Origin: Nephromyces sp. MM_2019
Taxonomy: Eukaryota > Apicomplexa > Aconoidasida > Nephromycida
Assembly: GCA_015657535.1 (NCBI GenBank)
Contig: JADHZB010000229.1
Span: forward strand, 1 to 20,630
Direction: 5' to 3'
Length of the DNA stretch: 20,630 nt
Shown here: positions 10,662-19,809 of the stretch, in pieces
How positions within the stretch are numbered: position 1 is the stretch's first letter
How the letters are laid out: each line of letters starts with the position of its first letter
Position numbers and translations under genes: made by a program
Notes under the pieces: model-generated
Database searches by the model: none
What the model saw: only the letters and a program-made list of their open reading frames with translations
What the model was told of the DNA's origin: nothing

Positions 10662-10665
10662 TTAA
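10507..10665 (+). CDS. Alternative plus-strand exon or small ORF with membrane segment
   Basis: This frame opens after a TAG at 10504-10506 and contains ATG at 10513. It reads MTALRRPSLTGGMGLSAGAQ and ends with a hydrophobic DVLLFVMLAGAPALAI before TAA. Position 1 of its codons is strongly G-rich, a classic coding signature. It could be a 50-residue protein, or the last exon of a gene using 8895-9032 and 9335-9370: phase 0 throughout, about 110 residues, with three hydrophobic stretches. The acceptor needed (TATGGTAG) is poor. It overlaps, on the other strand, exon 1 of the minus-strand gene; the two readings exclude each other as coding calls in practice. Confidence 0.3.
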   Translation, partial: QWMTALRRPSLTGGMGLSAGAQVLQQAAEQSVNSAGDVLLFVMLAGAPALAI

Positions 10666-10898
10666 CTAAGGTTATAGCAGGGCTTCTAGACGTAAATTTT
10701 TATGCAGTTTCAAATTAGGTCTCCAAACATTGCAATGCTCGAGTAGTTGCATGCAACGCATAAATTAAAAGCAACATAAATCCAAGGCAGGTCTTCGTCG
10801 TCCAGCGAATAAAAAATTTTTTTTTTTGAAGCCTTTTTTTGTTTTGCTGTTGGCTGAATGCTTGTTGTGCATGTTATAGTTTAAATGGAGCACATTTC

Positions 10899-11105
10899 AT
10901 GAGTGCCAGTACGAGAGCTTTTTTTGAAATGTTTACCATTAGAAATTTTGTTGTAAATGTAACATTAGGAACCTTTAAGTTGTTAAAAAGTTTCAATGTG
11001 TACTCTATTGGCGCTATAGAAAAAGCAGGCATAGAGCGCGCAAAAGAAAAGGCAACAAAAGTCGGTGGTAAAGTAAAGCAATTAAATACCAACTGGATGG
11101 CGTAG
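10899..11105 (+). CDS. Small ORF, 68 residues, unknown
   Basis: ATG in TTTCATGAG context, stop TAG. The N-terminal half (MSASTRAFFEMFTIRNFVVN) is hydrophobic and aromatic, followed by VTLGTFKLLKSFNV. The C-terminal third is basic and amphipathic (GIERAKEKATKVGGKVKQ), ending NTNWMA. A membrane-anchored or organelle-associated small protein would fit. The frame is open upstream to about 10833 and an acceptor-like TTATAG lies at 10874-10879, so it might be the last exon of a longer gene. It would be divergent from the minus-strand gene starting at 10661, sharing a promoter region of about 240 bases that includes an A/T tract at 10809-10828. No family recognised. Confidence 0.45.
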   Translation: MSASTRAFFEMFTIRNFVVNVTLGTFKLLKSFNVYSIGAIEKAGIERAKEKATKVGGKVKQLNTNWMA

Positions 11106-11384
11106 GCACGTGGTGTATATGTCCACTTCTCCTTTTCGAAAGCTGTAAGCTTGTGTATATATTTTTGGATATAGCTTTGCTACTTGATCCTAAAGTGAAT
11201 GAAATTATACCTTTTTTTCCAAGCAGTACATATGGATATATATATTGCATAAGTTCTAACAAATAGTTACGGGATCCACAAAAATGCCTTTGCTAAATAG
11301 TGTTGAGAAGAAAGCCGGCAATAGAAAACTGTACCCCCTAGCGGAGCTGAGAACACTCGCACTAAAGAGCTAGTAGGGATTATT

Positions 11385-11687
11385 CTAAGCACTCTTACGA
11401 AAGCTGGTTATTTTTAATACGTATAGCTGCTTATGTAAAAGTGCAGATAGGAACATATTGCATACGGCTGCATAGGCAATTTCACCGCCGCTCGGCTTTC
11501 TGGGGAAAGCATGCAGTTTGAGTACAGAGCGCATTATCCCATCACATAAGGATAGCTTTACACGCTTGGAGAAAAAAGTGCAGCCTGTTTCGGTGAAAGA
11601 ATCCGTGTACTTGCGTAAAGAATTTTTTGTCAAGTATAAATGCTTTAGCACATAGTTGAAGTCCAAGTAAATTTTAAGTAGGCGCAT
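11385..11687 (-). CDS. ORF of 100 residues, unknown
   Basis: Start taken at the in-frame ATG (GGAAAATGC); the frame is open a few codons further upstream with only a GTG. The peptide starts MRLLKIYLDFNYVLKHLYLT, is basic, with a Cys/Phe-rich centre (ETGCTFFSKRVKLSLCDG), LKLHAFPRKPSGGEIAYAAV, and ends KITSFRKSA before TAG. A strong donor sequence, TTTC|GTAAGA, near the 3' end means the exon could instead splice onward and lose the last four codons; no partner exon was found. No long plus-strand frame competes here. It has a coding-like look but no recognised family. Confidence 0.4.
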   Translation of the reverse strand: MRLLKIYLDFNYVLKHLYLTKNSLRKYTDSFTETGCTFFSKRVKLSLCDGIMRSVLKLHAFPRKPSGGEIAYAAVCNMFLSALLHKQLYVLKITSFRKSA

Positions 11688-11702
11688 TTTCCATTTTGGC
11701 AC

Positions 11703-12822
11703 AGGGAGTAATCAAATGAAATATAATAGGATTAAAGACGTGTTATCACTATCGTTTACATGTTAGGTACAACAAAGTTTAAGGTTGTAAATGGATGCAC
11801 AAGGCATGACGTAGATACATGAGAACTTTTATTTTGTGCAGAGCATACCGCGCATGTTACGTGATACTTCTATAGTAAAGCGTGCACTCCTTTTTGTTTA
11901 GAAATGTGGGAGGGGGCTCCAGTAAACATTGAAAAGGCAAGAATCATCAAATCCGTTTGATAGAGATTTAAGGGTACGAGTACTATTTATGTGGGGTCAT
12001 AAAACACCTAGGTACAAACGCTTACTACAAAAAAATTAAATCAAGTGGCCTTGCAGTGGAAACAACGCAATCTTAACGCAGCATTCATTCACCGTTGTAT
12101 GCACCATAGCTGATATTGAAATATCTTACAAAGGAAAATATTTATAATAGCAAATATTTAGAGTGGGCTTCATAGGCATGAATGACGCAATACCTTCATA
12201 CATATTCTGATTTAAATCAATCAAGGACGACCCTTCCAGATGGTAGCACTGAAAACTAGATAAAAAGGAGGGCAAGGGCCATTTCTTGTTTCTAATTAGT
12301 TTACGAATAAGGAGTAGCGAAGCCTTTGGTGAGCAGCCAGTAGGATATGGCTTGCGGAAATAGCACCGAGAAAGAAAAACTGCCTAACAAATCATGTATT
12401 TTTTGAGACATTTCCAGTTTTTCTTTAGTGAGGTCCTACAATTTTTATTTTAAATGCTGTGTTTTTGAGATAGCTAGGCCACGAGTTTTACCACATGTTA
12501 CAATTTTGTGCAAAACTAATGCCTTCCGATGAAAAGTATGCAGTAGCTATCAATTTGTGTTTTCGATCCCACTTTATTGTGCATACTACTATACTCCATG
12601 CAAAAATATAGTAATTGCATACCCTTTTTTATAAGCTAAGCTAGCTTATATATAAGGAGGGATAAACGAGACCTGCGTCGTAGTGCAAGCACCTTGATAC
12701 AGCTAAACGCTAATACCAATGCTGATGAGTGAGGCTAGTTATTCTGTGCTACACGTGAGAAAGAAGGAAATTTGACAAAAATAAGGGTCCTAAAATTATC
12801 AGAAACAGCACTAATAATAAAA
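11703..12822. other. 5' flank of the zinc-finger gene, no gene seen
   Basis: A-rich, stop-dense on both strands. It contains a perfect nine-base-pair inverted repeat at 12630-12650, about 170 bases upstream of the zinc-finger start. The promoter of that gene is probably here, but no specific element could be identified. Confidence 0.45.
12630..12650. other. Perfect hairpin, 9 bp stem and 3-base loop
   Basis: TATAAGCTA (12630-12638) and TAGCTTATA (12642-12650) are exact reverse complements around AGC. The hairpin follows a T run and is followed by TATAAGGAGG. It lies in the probable 5' flank or leader of the zinc-finger gene. It could be a protein-binding palindrome or chance in AT-rich DNA. 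Confidence 0.5.
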
Positions 12823-12920
12823 ATGGCGTGCGCATCACTTCTAAGTGAACTGGATATTGTACGCTTCCGAACCAAACAATGTATGCGGCTCTCCAAAGGA
12901 CACTGCCAATTTGGCGAAGA
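12823..12920 (+). CDS. Zinc-finger gene, exon 1
   Basis: AAAATGG start context. It encodes the first two Cys of finger 1 (RFRTKQCMRLSKGHCQFGEE) and ends at GA|GTGAGT, a near-ideal donor, leaving two bases that join G of exon 2 to make Glu. The finger is thus split by a 418-base intron. Confidence 0.75.
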
Positions 12921-15900
12921 GTGAGTCCCTTAAATTTGCGCGATGAATTGTTATGAGCGTCAACGTATCCTTCTATATAGTGTCTAGAGTAAACACTAGT
13001 TATTAAAGCGTATATTCTACTTAAGGAAATATATTATGGACGTAGCGGAAGCTTTGCAGTTTCATCTCATTTTATCATTTCTTGCTATTGCTATTAATAC
13101 GTAAGAAATTCCAATATTTTCAATGAACAAAACGTTCGCCTGCGGGTACCTTGCTTACGTAACAAGCCAATTAGCTAGTGTAGCCAGATGGTTTTTGGCA
13201 TGCGGGGAAAATTCCTCAGTCCCGAAAAATTTTCCTTCTGCATCCAGAAGCACAACGGATATTTAATGCCCTTTAGAAGGTATCAAAAGTATTATGGCTA
13301 TTCTGACTAGTTGTTTTTTCGTTGTGCGATCTAACCAGGCGGTGCCAGTACAATCACCAAAGAAATTGCATAAGGAGATGTCCTTTCCTGGCCATAGACT
13401 CCAATGTACTGCGTTACATACCAGTGATATGCCCGGAAATAAAGAGTTTTGATGATGATAGCATTGTCAACTGCTCGAATGGCTGCGAATGCCCTTATGC
13501 CCACTGCCTGGACGAAGTCTTGTACCACCCCGCAGCCTACAAGGTGAAACTATCAAAGCGTTGCATACTCTTGATATTTTGTTTTTTAAATATGCCTTGA
13601 AATAAAATTTTCGTTAATGGACACGGCGCTTTCATTGATGCTGATGCTATCGCTTTATAGGGATCTTGGCTTCAGTATACATACCCATGCTTGCAGTCAC
13701 AGCTTCAACACGGTGGCAGCAAACCTTACTATATTTCAGAACTGTATAGTTAGTACGCTGCTCCTGTCCAATCCTTCAAATCTACCTTACATATAAAGTG
13801 CAGGGCACAAACTTTTTGGTGCTACTTTTCACTTGTAATCTTTCCTAGTAAAGTATAGAGCTAGCGTGTCAAACGCAGTTGTAACAGCAAGCTGTATGAT
13901 AAAGCCTGCCATACTTGTTGTGTTAACGTTAAAACTGATTCTCAAGCCACGGCTTACTATAGGACCTGTTCTTCATTGTGTAATTTCAGACGGTAGAATG
14001 TGCAAAGTACCGCAGCGGGAAACCATGCACATATTATTGTCCATTCTATCATGGACTAGCGGAAGAGAGAAAAAATAGGTCCTACAAGATTTTCTGGGAT
14101 AGCTCGAATGGAGGTAGCAAAAAGATAGGAAGATACTAATGAAGTTTCGAGAAAAACGACGTATTCCTGCGTATTTAAGAAGTATCAACAGGGCTTTTAT
14201 CCCCGTATATGCACCTGCATGTGAAATATAATTTTTTTTCTGGCGGTAAAAGCTTATTACTGTGCACATGAATAAGCATTCGTTAATTACAGGGAGTGAA
14301 GCATATGTCCTATGTACATTTAGAAATGGGGGATGCACAGTACGATTAGGTTTGCTTTCTATATACTGAATTCACCCTCCTAATTTCACAATAAGGGGAA
14401 CTCTTATAGCAGGCAACAAGAATTAATATCTTCCTATGCCGAATAAACTGTAAGACAGATAAGCCGGCTGCTCTTCTTGCTCGCCGACTATGCAAATGAT
14501 GGTATGCTATGCTGTTGGCATCCTTATAAACTCGGCATTTAAGTACTCTATCATTTTACATACTTTGCTAGTTCGGTTTACTCCGTCCTATCCTTAGTTT
14601 ATGCCATGATTACATAAGCACAAGAGATTTCTGCCTGTATAGTAGATGGGCAAGGCATATCTTCTTCACAGGAAGTTTATCACTATGCCACTGTTAGTTA
14701 AGGATGAAAGTATTCACTTGCATTCAAATAAATGGTACGGTGATGAAAACTATGGCAGAGTCCTTTTTGCTATTATCTTCTGTACCTTGTACATCGCCGT
14801 GCTATGTAACAGTACTACAAAACCAGTGTAACCATTTTGGTATGCAGCTTATTCTATTCCTGGTATAACCTTTGAAATCAAGACTAATGAAGCAAGCAGA
14901 GAGGTGAGAAATGAGGTTTTTAGCTACTAGTAGTGTTAAGTTAACTTAATTGCCGTTGCTATACCGGCTGTTTTATTGAGTCCGCCATACGTGTACTGCA
15001 TTGACTCAAGTTAGCTACTTGCTAAAGTGGTCCAGCAAAAACTATCAGTCACTTGCAGCAGCAGCTTCGCTGATTTCTACATGCTAAAGGTAATACGACT
15101 TACTGCAAATTCTTAACGCTCACCAGCTTCGATATCAGTGGTGCACATATCCCAAAAAAATTGTCAAACTCATAAAAGCATTCCTCAGCATGTCTTCTTA
15201 TTGTTTGCATGAATGGTATGAGCAGCAACGTCTTATGCACGGGTTTCGAGCAAAAGTTTTTCCGCTTACTGTAGAGCAGTCAGGGCAACTACGCTGTACG
15301 AGTATCGTAGCAGTACCAGAAGGAATGCAGAGCTACAATTTTGTAGAGTTAGATCAGTTAAGCCGTACGGTACACTGAGCTACTACACACACTAATAGAA
15401 GCATGGATTTTTTTCATTATAGCTCTGCAGCACTGGTCGTTGTTTCGTAGTAATGCACATTTGCAATGTGCTTCTAGCAGATCCTGAGGAATTACTTGAT
15501 GGAAAAGAAACCAAACAGGAAGTCTCATTTCAATTACTCAACTCTTCCTGTTGCTAATTTCTTGAACTTCGAGAAAGAGCTAAATATCCTACTAGGAGAA
15601 AGTGAAAAATATCCAAAAAACTCCGATACATCCAAGGCCTCATCGCAGTTTTTGTCCGACGACACACTATCTTCGGGTATAGCACATACATTTGAATGTT
15701 TTAAGATATATGGTTAGTAAGCAAGTTGGTCCTGATACAGTGGAAATTTAGACAAGTTTTTGCGTAGGGCTTAGTGCCTATTATGATATAATCGTTTATT
15801 CATGCTCCGCAAAATTATCCTGTTCCCCTGCTACAAGCTTGTTCCAGCTTTGCTTACACGCTAGGCGTAGCTACGTCAGCAGACGCATGTAGGACCCGCG

Positions 15901-17166
15901 CTACGTGGTGAGTAAATAAATAATTGCGAAGGTGCTAATGCAAAAAAACGCGATTCTCTTATAGAGCAGATGCTCAGGTACAAGATATCTTCAGCAGCTA
16001 ATCTGTATTGAAAAGCACTACTGTAGTTTTTAATATTTCGAGTGTGTACTTATCAATAGCGCACTTCTTTTTATAAATTTAGTTTTACCTTCCTCTTGCC
16101 TCTCAGCTGGAGAACTTTTTGCAGGCACTCCCCCCATTTGCAATGATCATATAGTGCTTAAGAGCTTCTCATTCGCGAAAGTTAATCCTGTGAACGAACA
16201 TGGACACATAGTTGATGGAACAGAATCCAGGGAAGATTTGAAAAGTAGGGAGCGCAGTGAAACTTTTGTGGAGGCTATCAATATGCTGAATGAGTCTATG
16301 CCCTCGCTAGGCTTCCCGGAATATCCCGCGGTTTCATCCCCTCCCTCCTGTTTAATTACAAACTCCATTTATAAAAGTAGCAGTAAGGGCGACAAATTCT
16401 GCGTTAGTGGGAGCAGCAGCACAAACATTCCTAGCTGTAGTGATTCTGATGGCTGCTCCTCCTATGGCCCTCAAAAAACAGATTTGCAGGGAAACATGCA
16501 AGACCAATGGATGGATGTCCACTTCCCCTTACTCGACGAGAAAAAACAAAATTGGAAAAATATTAGCGAGCATTTCCGTAGTATACTTCATAACTTGAGG
16601 ATACTGGAGCTACAAGAAAGCGACTACGATTTTCCGGTAGAAGCCTATGATACTATTCTAGGACAGGTGAGGGGGCGAGGGAGCTAAGGGTTTAGAAGAA
16701 TAAGTTGACATGTTGAACGCCTTCTTGAAAAAAACCGAATGATGATATTACAAGCATAACACAAGCTATGAGAAGCGTAGAATGTGTATGATTAAGGTGA
16801 CAAAATGCAAAGCGAAGTTTCAAAGAGGGATAATTAAAAGTTGGTAAGGCGAAGAATGTTCAAAATTACCCAGGTAGACTAAAAAATGGCGCACAGTGCT
16901 GCACTGCAAAGTGGTGTAGCCTGTCGAGATATCTCCTTAGTAGTGAGAAAAAATACGTTACAACGCGGTTCTGGCAGGAGTAATACAAAAAGTAAGCTAG
17001 CAACTTCACTTAGAATGATAACCAAATTGAGTGGATAGTAGCAAGACTAAATCGGTATCTATTCTGGAAATGCGTGCTTACAGGCGGAGCATTGCTACAG
17101 GAGGATTCGCTTTTGTGGCAAGCATTGGAGAGATCGATTTTAAGGCATTTTATGAATGGGGACTGA
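12823..17166 (+). CDS. CCCH zinc-finger protein, about ten exons
   Basis: Probable RNA-binding protein of the CCCH class. Proposed exons: 12823-12920, 13339-13543, 13990-14113, 14293-14349, 14643-14692, 14813-14862, 15059-15089, 15481-15712, 16107-16666 and 17014-17166. All nine introns are GT-AG, phases agree, and the sum is 1560 bases (519 residues plus TGA). The protein starts MACASLLSELDIVRFRTKQC. Finger 1 is C-X7-C-X6-C-X3-H (residues about 20-39), finger 2 C-X13-C-X5-C-X3-H, and finger 3 C-X8-C-X3-C-X3-H. EVLYHPAAYK links fingers 2 and 3, and YYCPFYHGLAE closes finger 3; both recall multi-finger proteins of apicomplexans, ciliates and plants. Past residue 145 a Cys pair (LCTFRNGGC) may be a decayed finger. 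The rest is finger-free, Ser-rich in the middle, and ends in a helical-looking segment. Fingers are firm; the four short exons between 14293 and 15089 are the least certain. The first ATG with good context was chosen, and an upstream exon is possible. Confidence 0.75.
13339..13543 (+). CDS. Zinc-finger gene, exon 2: fingers 1 (end) and 2
   Basis: After the acceptor CTAACCAG it reads RCQYNHQRNCIRRCPF, completing finger 1. It then reads a spacer containing VLRYIPVICPEIKSF, and finger 2 with CSNGCECPYAHC, and ends EVLYHPAAYK at AAG|GTGAAA. The Tyr-Lys end is where related proteins continue with Thr and the next finger, as exon 3 does. The exon is also open three frames away only in short pieces. 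Confidence 0.85.
13990..14113 (+). CDS. Zinc-finger gene, exon 3: finger 3
   Basis: It follows a pyrimidine-rich TAATTTCAG acceptor. It reads TVECAKYRSGKPCTYYCPFY then HGLAEERKNRSYKIFW, and ends at GGAG|GTAGCA with one base left over. An earlier donor-like AG|GTCCTA at 14079 is possible but breaks the phase with the next exon. Confidence 0.75.
14293..15089 (+). CDS. Zinc-finger gene, four short exons (4-7)
   Basis: Exons 14293-14349 (SEAYVLCTFRNGGCTVRL), 14643-14692 (ends SQEVYHYAT), 14813-14862 (YYKTSVTILVCSLFYS) and 15059-15089 (SSFADFYMLK). They were picked because acceptor, donor and phase all agree and because YHYAT-YYKT echoes the YHPAAYK-T junction of fingers 2-3, suggesting a decayed repeat of the same unit. 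The acceptor of the second exon may be 14642 or 14645. The donors GTTTGC and GTATAA are weak. The 61-codon frames at 14646-14831 and 15190-15378 are alternatives that I consider intronic. Confidence 0.45.
15055..15065 (+). promoter_or_regulatory. Tandem NAGNAGNAG splice acceptor
   Basis: The 3' end of the proposed sixth intron reads TTGCAGCAGCAGC. Any of three AGs (ending 15058, 15061 or 15064) keeps the frame and changes the product by zero, one or two serines. It lies directly before the FADFYMLK exon of the zinc-finger gene. Confidence 0.4.
15481..15712 (+). CDS. Zinc-finger gene, exon 8
   Basis: It follows TTCTAGCAG. It reads ILRNYLMEKKPNRKSHFNYS, continues through NFLNFEKELNILLGESEKYP, and is Ser/Lys-rich, ending FECFKIY. 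The donor ATG|GTTAGT leaves one base, which matches the next exon; a GTAAGC four bases on would not keep the frame. Confidence 0.6.
16107..16666 (+). CDS. Zinc-finger gene, exon 9 (large)
   Basis: Opens after CCTCTCAG and stays open for 186 codons to CAG|GTGAGG. It includes HIVLKSFSFAKVNPVNEHGH, a Ser-rich low-complexity middle (GSSSTNIPSCSDSDGCSSYG) and a helical-looking end (SEHFRSILHNLRILELQESD). No zinc finger or other known domain is visible. This is the longest uninterrupted frame of the gene. Confidence 0.75.
17014..17166 (+). CDS. Zinc-finger gene, last exon
   Basis: After TTCACTTAG, in phase, it reads NDNQIEWIVARLNRYLFWKC then ALLQEDSLLWQALERSILRH and ends HFMNGD at TGA. The alternation of hydrophobic and charged residues suggests an amphipathic helix. 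A 73-codon frame in another register (17031-17252) overlaps it and is rejected because it does not fit the phase of the preceding donor. Confidence 0.65.
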   Translation, partial: NDNQIEWIVARLNRYLFWKCVLTGGALLQEDSLLWQALERSILRHFMNGD

Positions 17167-18368
17167 CATCCAATGAAGCTGAAGTAGCTTGTGACCCTTT
17201 TTGGGATGGGCTTTCAGAGGCCTGCCAACGTGTTTTCCGTACCTCTGGATAAGCTATAGCATTCCAGCTTTATCAAAGTCAAGCGCATCCAATTACGAAT
17301 GCTGGGAGTATATTCTTTGCAGCTCAAAGATTTGGCAGCCATAAGCAATGAATGTTGGGGGATTACAGCAGAGCTATTTATATACAGAAAAGATGTGACT
17401 CATTCAGAGCGCAGAACACAAGCGCGTAGCGCTCACCGGCAATCTCCTTTGCCGTTCACTTTTTAAACAATCACGTTCGTTTCACTCCGGCAGCACCAAT
17501 ATGAATACGCTGCTAGATCATTCCAAAAATACGGATACCATCTCTCTCCCTAGTTCATACAGTCGATTCTTCATGGGATGAAAAACTTATTCCTGCTTCC
17601 TTGCCATCCCATATTAGCATACAAGGCCTGCAAAAAATCATCTGGCTGCGGTGCCAATGCTTTTGCGGGGAGGGGGTTAATTAAGATAAGATCCCCTCAT
17701 GTACTTACTAATCGTAGAAGGTAAAATTCGATATGCATATCTGGAGCTTTTGTATACGTGTGACGAGGTAGAAAAAGTATTTTATTTTATTTTAGAGTAT
17801 AAATGGTACTATATTAACGCAGGATCACTTCGATAACTGCCTTCCTGCATTTTTCCAGGTCTTTTTTAGTTTCAGCAAGGATTTAGCGTTGGTCACACCA
17901 TAGAAAAAAAGTATGCTTACCATCTTTTCGCCTACTAGGCCTCGCACAATCATGTGCGCCTGCCGGGGGCATCCATTTAATTGTAAAAATTGCAGCTGCT
18001 TGCTACATAGTAGCTGGAGACTAAACTCTCAGAATACGCTTTAAATTCATTATACAATATATGAAGCAAGGGCAATCCTCTACAGCTCAAAAAGCATTGC
18101 GATCATTGCTTGCAAGAAGTAACGCTCTAGCCCTTTGCGGGATGGATGTTTGCTCGTTTTGCAGTGGCGAATGGCGCCCCGTACAAAAGAATGCATCTCC
18201 ATAGAGAAACTGCTACCACTTGGGTTCAAAATTGATGGCCGCAGATAAACTGCCGGCAAAAATCGTAAACTGGTGTAAATTCAATCCAGTAAAAGACAGC
18301 AATAAGAAAAAGATGAAAGAGAGGCATCAATCATAGCAACACCTTATTAAGGCGCACTTTGGCATCTT
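17167..18368. other. Convergent intergenic region, no gene seen
   Basis: 3' flank shared by the plus-strand zinc-finger gene and the minus-strand gene that ends at 18369. Short frames only. No recognisable terminator, RNA gene or repeat. Confidence 0.45.
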
Positions 18369-19008
18369 TTAATCAACAAAGGCGGCAACCCCTTCCAAAT
18401 AACGTTTTGATGCTCGATTTAAGGTGAGTTCAAATACGCAAACGATATCAACGTCATATCGCATAGCCTGCAAGAGTGAGTGACGATTATATACAATCAC
18501 CATCGAGCTTGAAAATTTAGTAAGTTCCAGACCAGCCGACTTACTTTTGAAAACAGAAAGGAGGGGATGACTCAAGCGAAATTCACGTCTAAATTGTAAG
18601 AAAATGGAAGAAGCGGTGCTCCAGTTCATGGTAATATACAAAACTATCAGCAGAACGCCATCTCAAAATCATAAAAGCGTCTTCCATAAGCCCCCAGCAT
18701 ATATATTTGCCCAAAAATTTACAAAGCTTCCCCTCTTACACGTACGAAACACCACGAAAGATCCCTCAAAGGACGCATTGCACGCTTCACATATAAATTT
18801 ATACGCAACATCTCATTCTTTCTGCATAAAAAATCTTAAAGTCCAAACTATAAAGACTTGAGCGCCCCCTGTGCATATACTCTGCCAAAAGTGTTTGCAC
18901 ATGGGTAAATTTTCCCCGCAGAATTGATAGTGGCTACACGCAGTCCATCTTGTGTATTAAAAAAATTATTCCCGCTTCCAAGCAACAAAAATACATGGAA
19001 AATGGAAT
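18369..19008 (-). CDS. Spliced gene, unknown, 5' end not found
   Basis: Proposed exons, in order of transcription: 18881-19008, 18740-18817 and 18369-18467. The first follows a GCTGCAG acceptor, reads SIFHVFLLLGSGNNFFNTQD then GLRVATINSAGKIYPCANTF, and ends AGA|GTATAT. The second reads NEMLRINLYVKRAMRPLRDL and ends CGT|GTAAGA. The third, after CTCTTGCAG, reads AMRYDVDIVCVFELTLNRAS then KRYLEGVAAFVD and TAA. All joins are in phase, giving 100 residues so far; at least one upstream exon ending in phase 1 is missing. Alternative for the last part: an unspliced 86-codon frame from an ATG at 18629 (MNWSTASSIFLQFRREF) to the same stop, which contains both a GTAAGT and the CTCTTGCAG signal but is open throughout. 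Codon position 1 is purine-rich in all parts. No family recognised. Confidence 0.45.
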
Positions 19009-19809
19009 CTGCAGCTAAAAACCGAGATATCAAGATGGAGCAGTGCTATAGAACGAGCCAGAAACAAACCCAAAATGACCGGAGAAACATGAGTAGTAGG
19101 GCAAACATGAAGCAGGCGAACTAGAAGAAAAAATCTTCAAACAAAAACCAGCGGGGCGGGAAAGAGGGGATAAAAGCCGTCGGAGTACCGAAATTCAAAA
19201 GGCTAGTGTGTGCCATGGAATTGCGCTTTTCATCAAATCGGCAATATACGTTCTACGTGCGCGTTATGCTTTCGCTGCGATGAGTCTTTTGAACGCCTCT
19301 TGAAAAATATTTAGTGGTGTGCTCCTCAGCAGATACGGAGGGCAAAAAGGAGGTGGCAACCGCCAATTTTAAAAGTTTCCTTTCAATCCTTGCAGTTAAT
19401 TATATCATCAAATATTCATTTATAAAGTTTCAAAATTGTTTTGTTTTGGGGTTTCTGCTACGTGTGTGAGATAAAGCTGCTAACTGGCGCTATCAAATAT
19501 GTGTGAGGTAGAAAATAAGGGGAAGCAAGCAGAATAAAACGAAATAGATTGGTAATATATTATAATAGAATCATTTTTGAACAAGAGATTCCGGATTAGA
19601 TAAAAAACAAATCATCAAAAAGGAATCCTTCATCTTCTTGAGGGCTGTAGGACGCACGCAAAAAGCGGCAAGTTCTCAAAATAAGCTGCATCTATCTCCA
19701 AAGTAAAACAGCTAACGCCCCATCCGACTGAGCGCATTTGTAATTGTGGATCGTCTCCTCATTCCTAAAAGATGATGCTGAGGCCAAAGCAATGAAGTAT
19801 CAACAAAGT
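19009..19809. other. No convincing gene; probably holds missing 5' exons
   Basis: A-rich plus strand. Short frames only, for example a 22-codon plus-strand frame from an ATG at 19216. The 5' exon or exons of the minus-strand gene at 18369-19008 should lie here, but I could not pick one with a phase-1 donor with confidence. Confidence 0.4.

Noticed and set aside
14646..15378. Plus-strand frames of 61 and 62 codons inside the zinc-finger gene
   Set aside because: They run through intron-like sequence and lack donors that keep the phase. The shorter exons fit better.
17031..17252. 73-codon plus-strand frame overlapping the last zinc-finger exon
   Set aside because: It cannot be joined in phase to the donor at 16667, whereas the 17014-17166 frame can.
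18604..18861. 85-codon plus-strand frame starting MEEAVLQFM
   Set aside because: Good start context, but it is A-rich, Lys/His/Thr-heavy and antisense to minus-strand exons with consistent splice phases.
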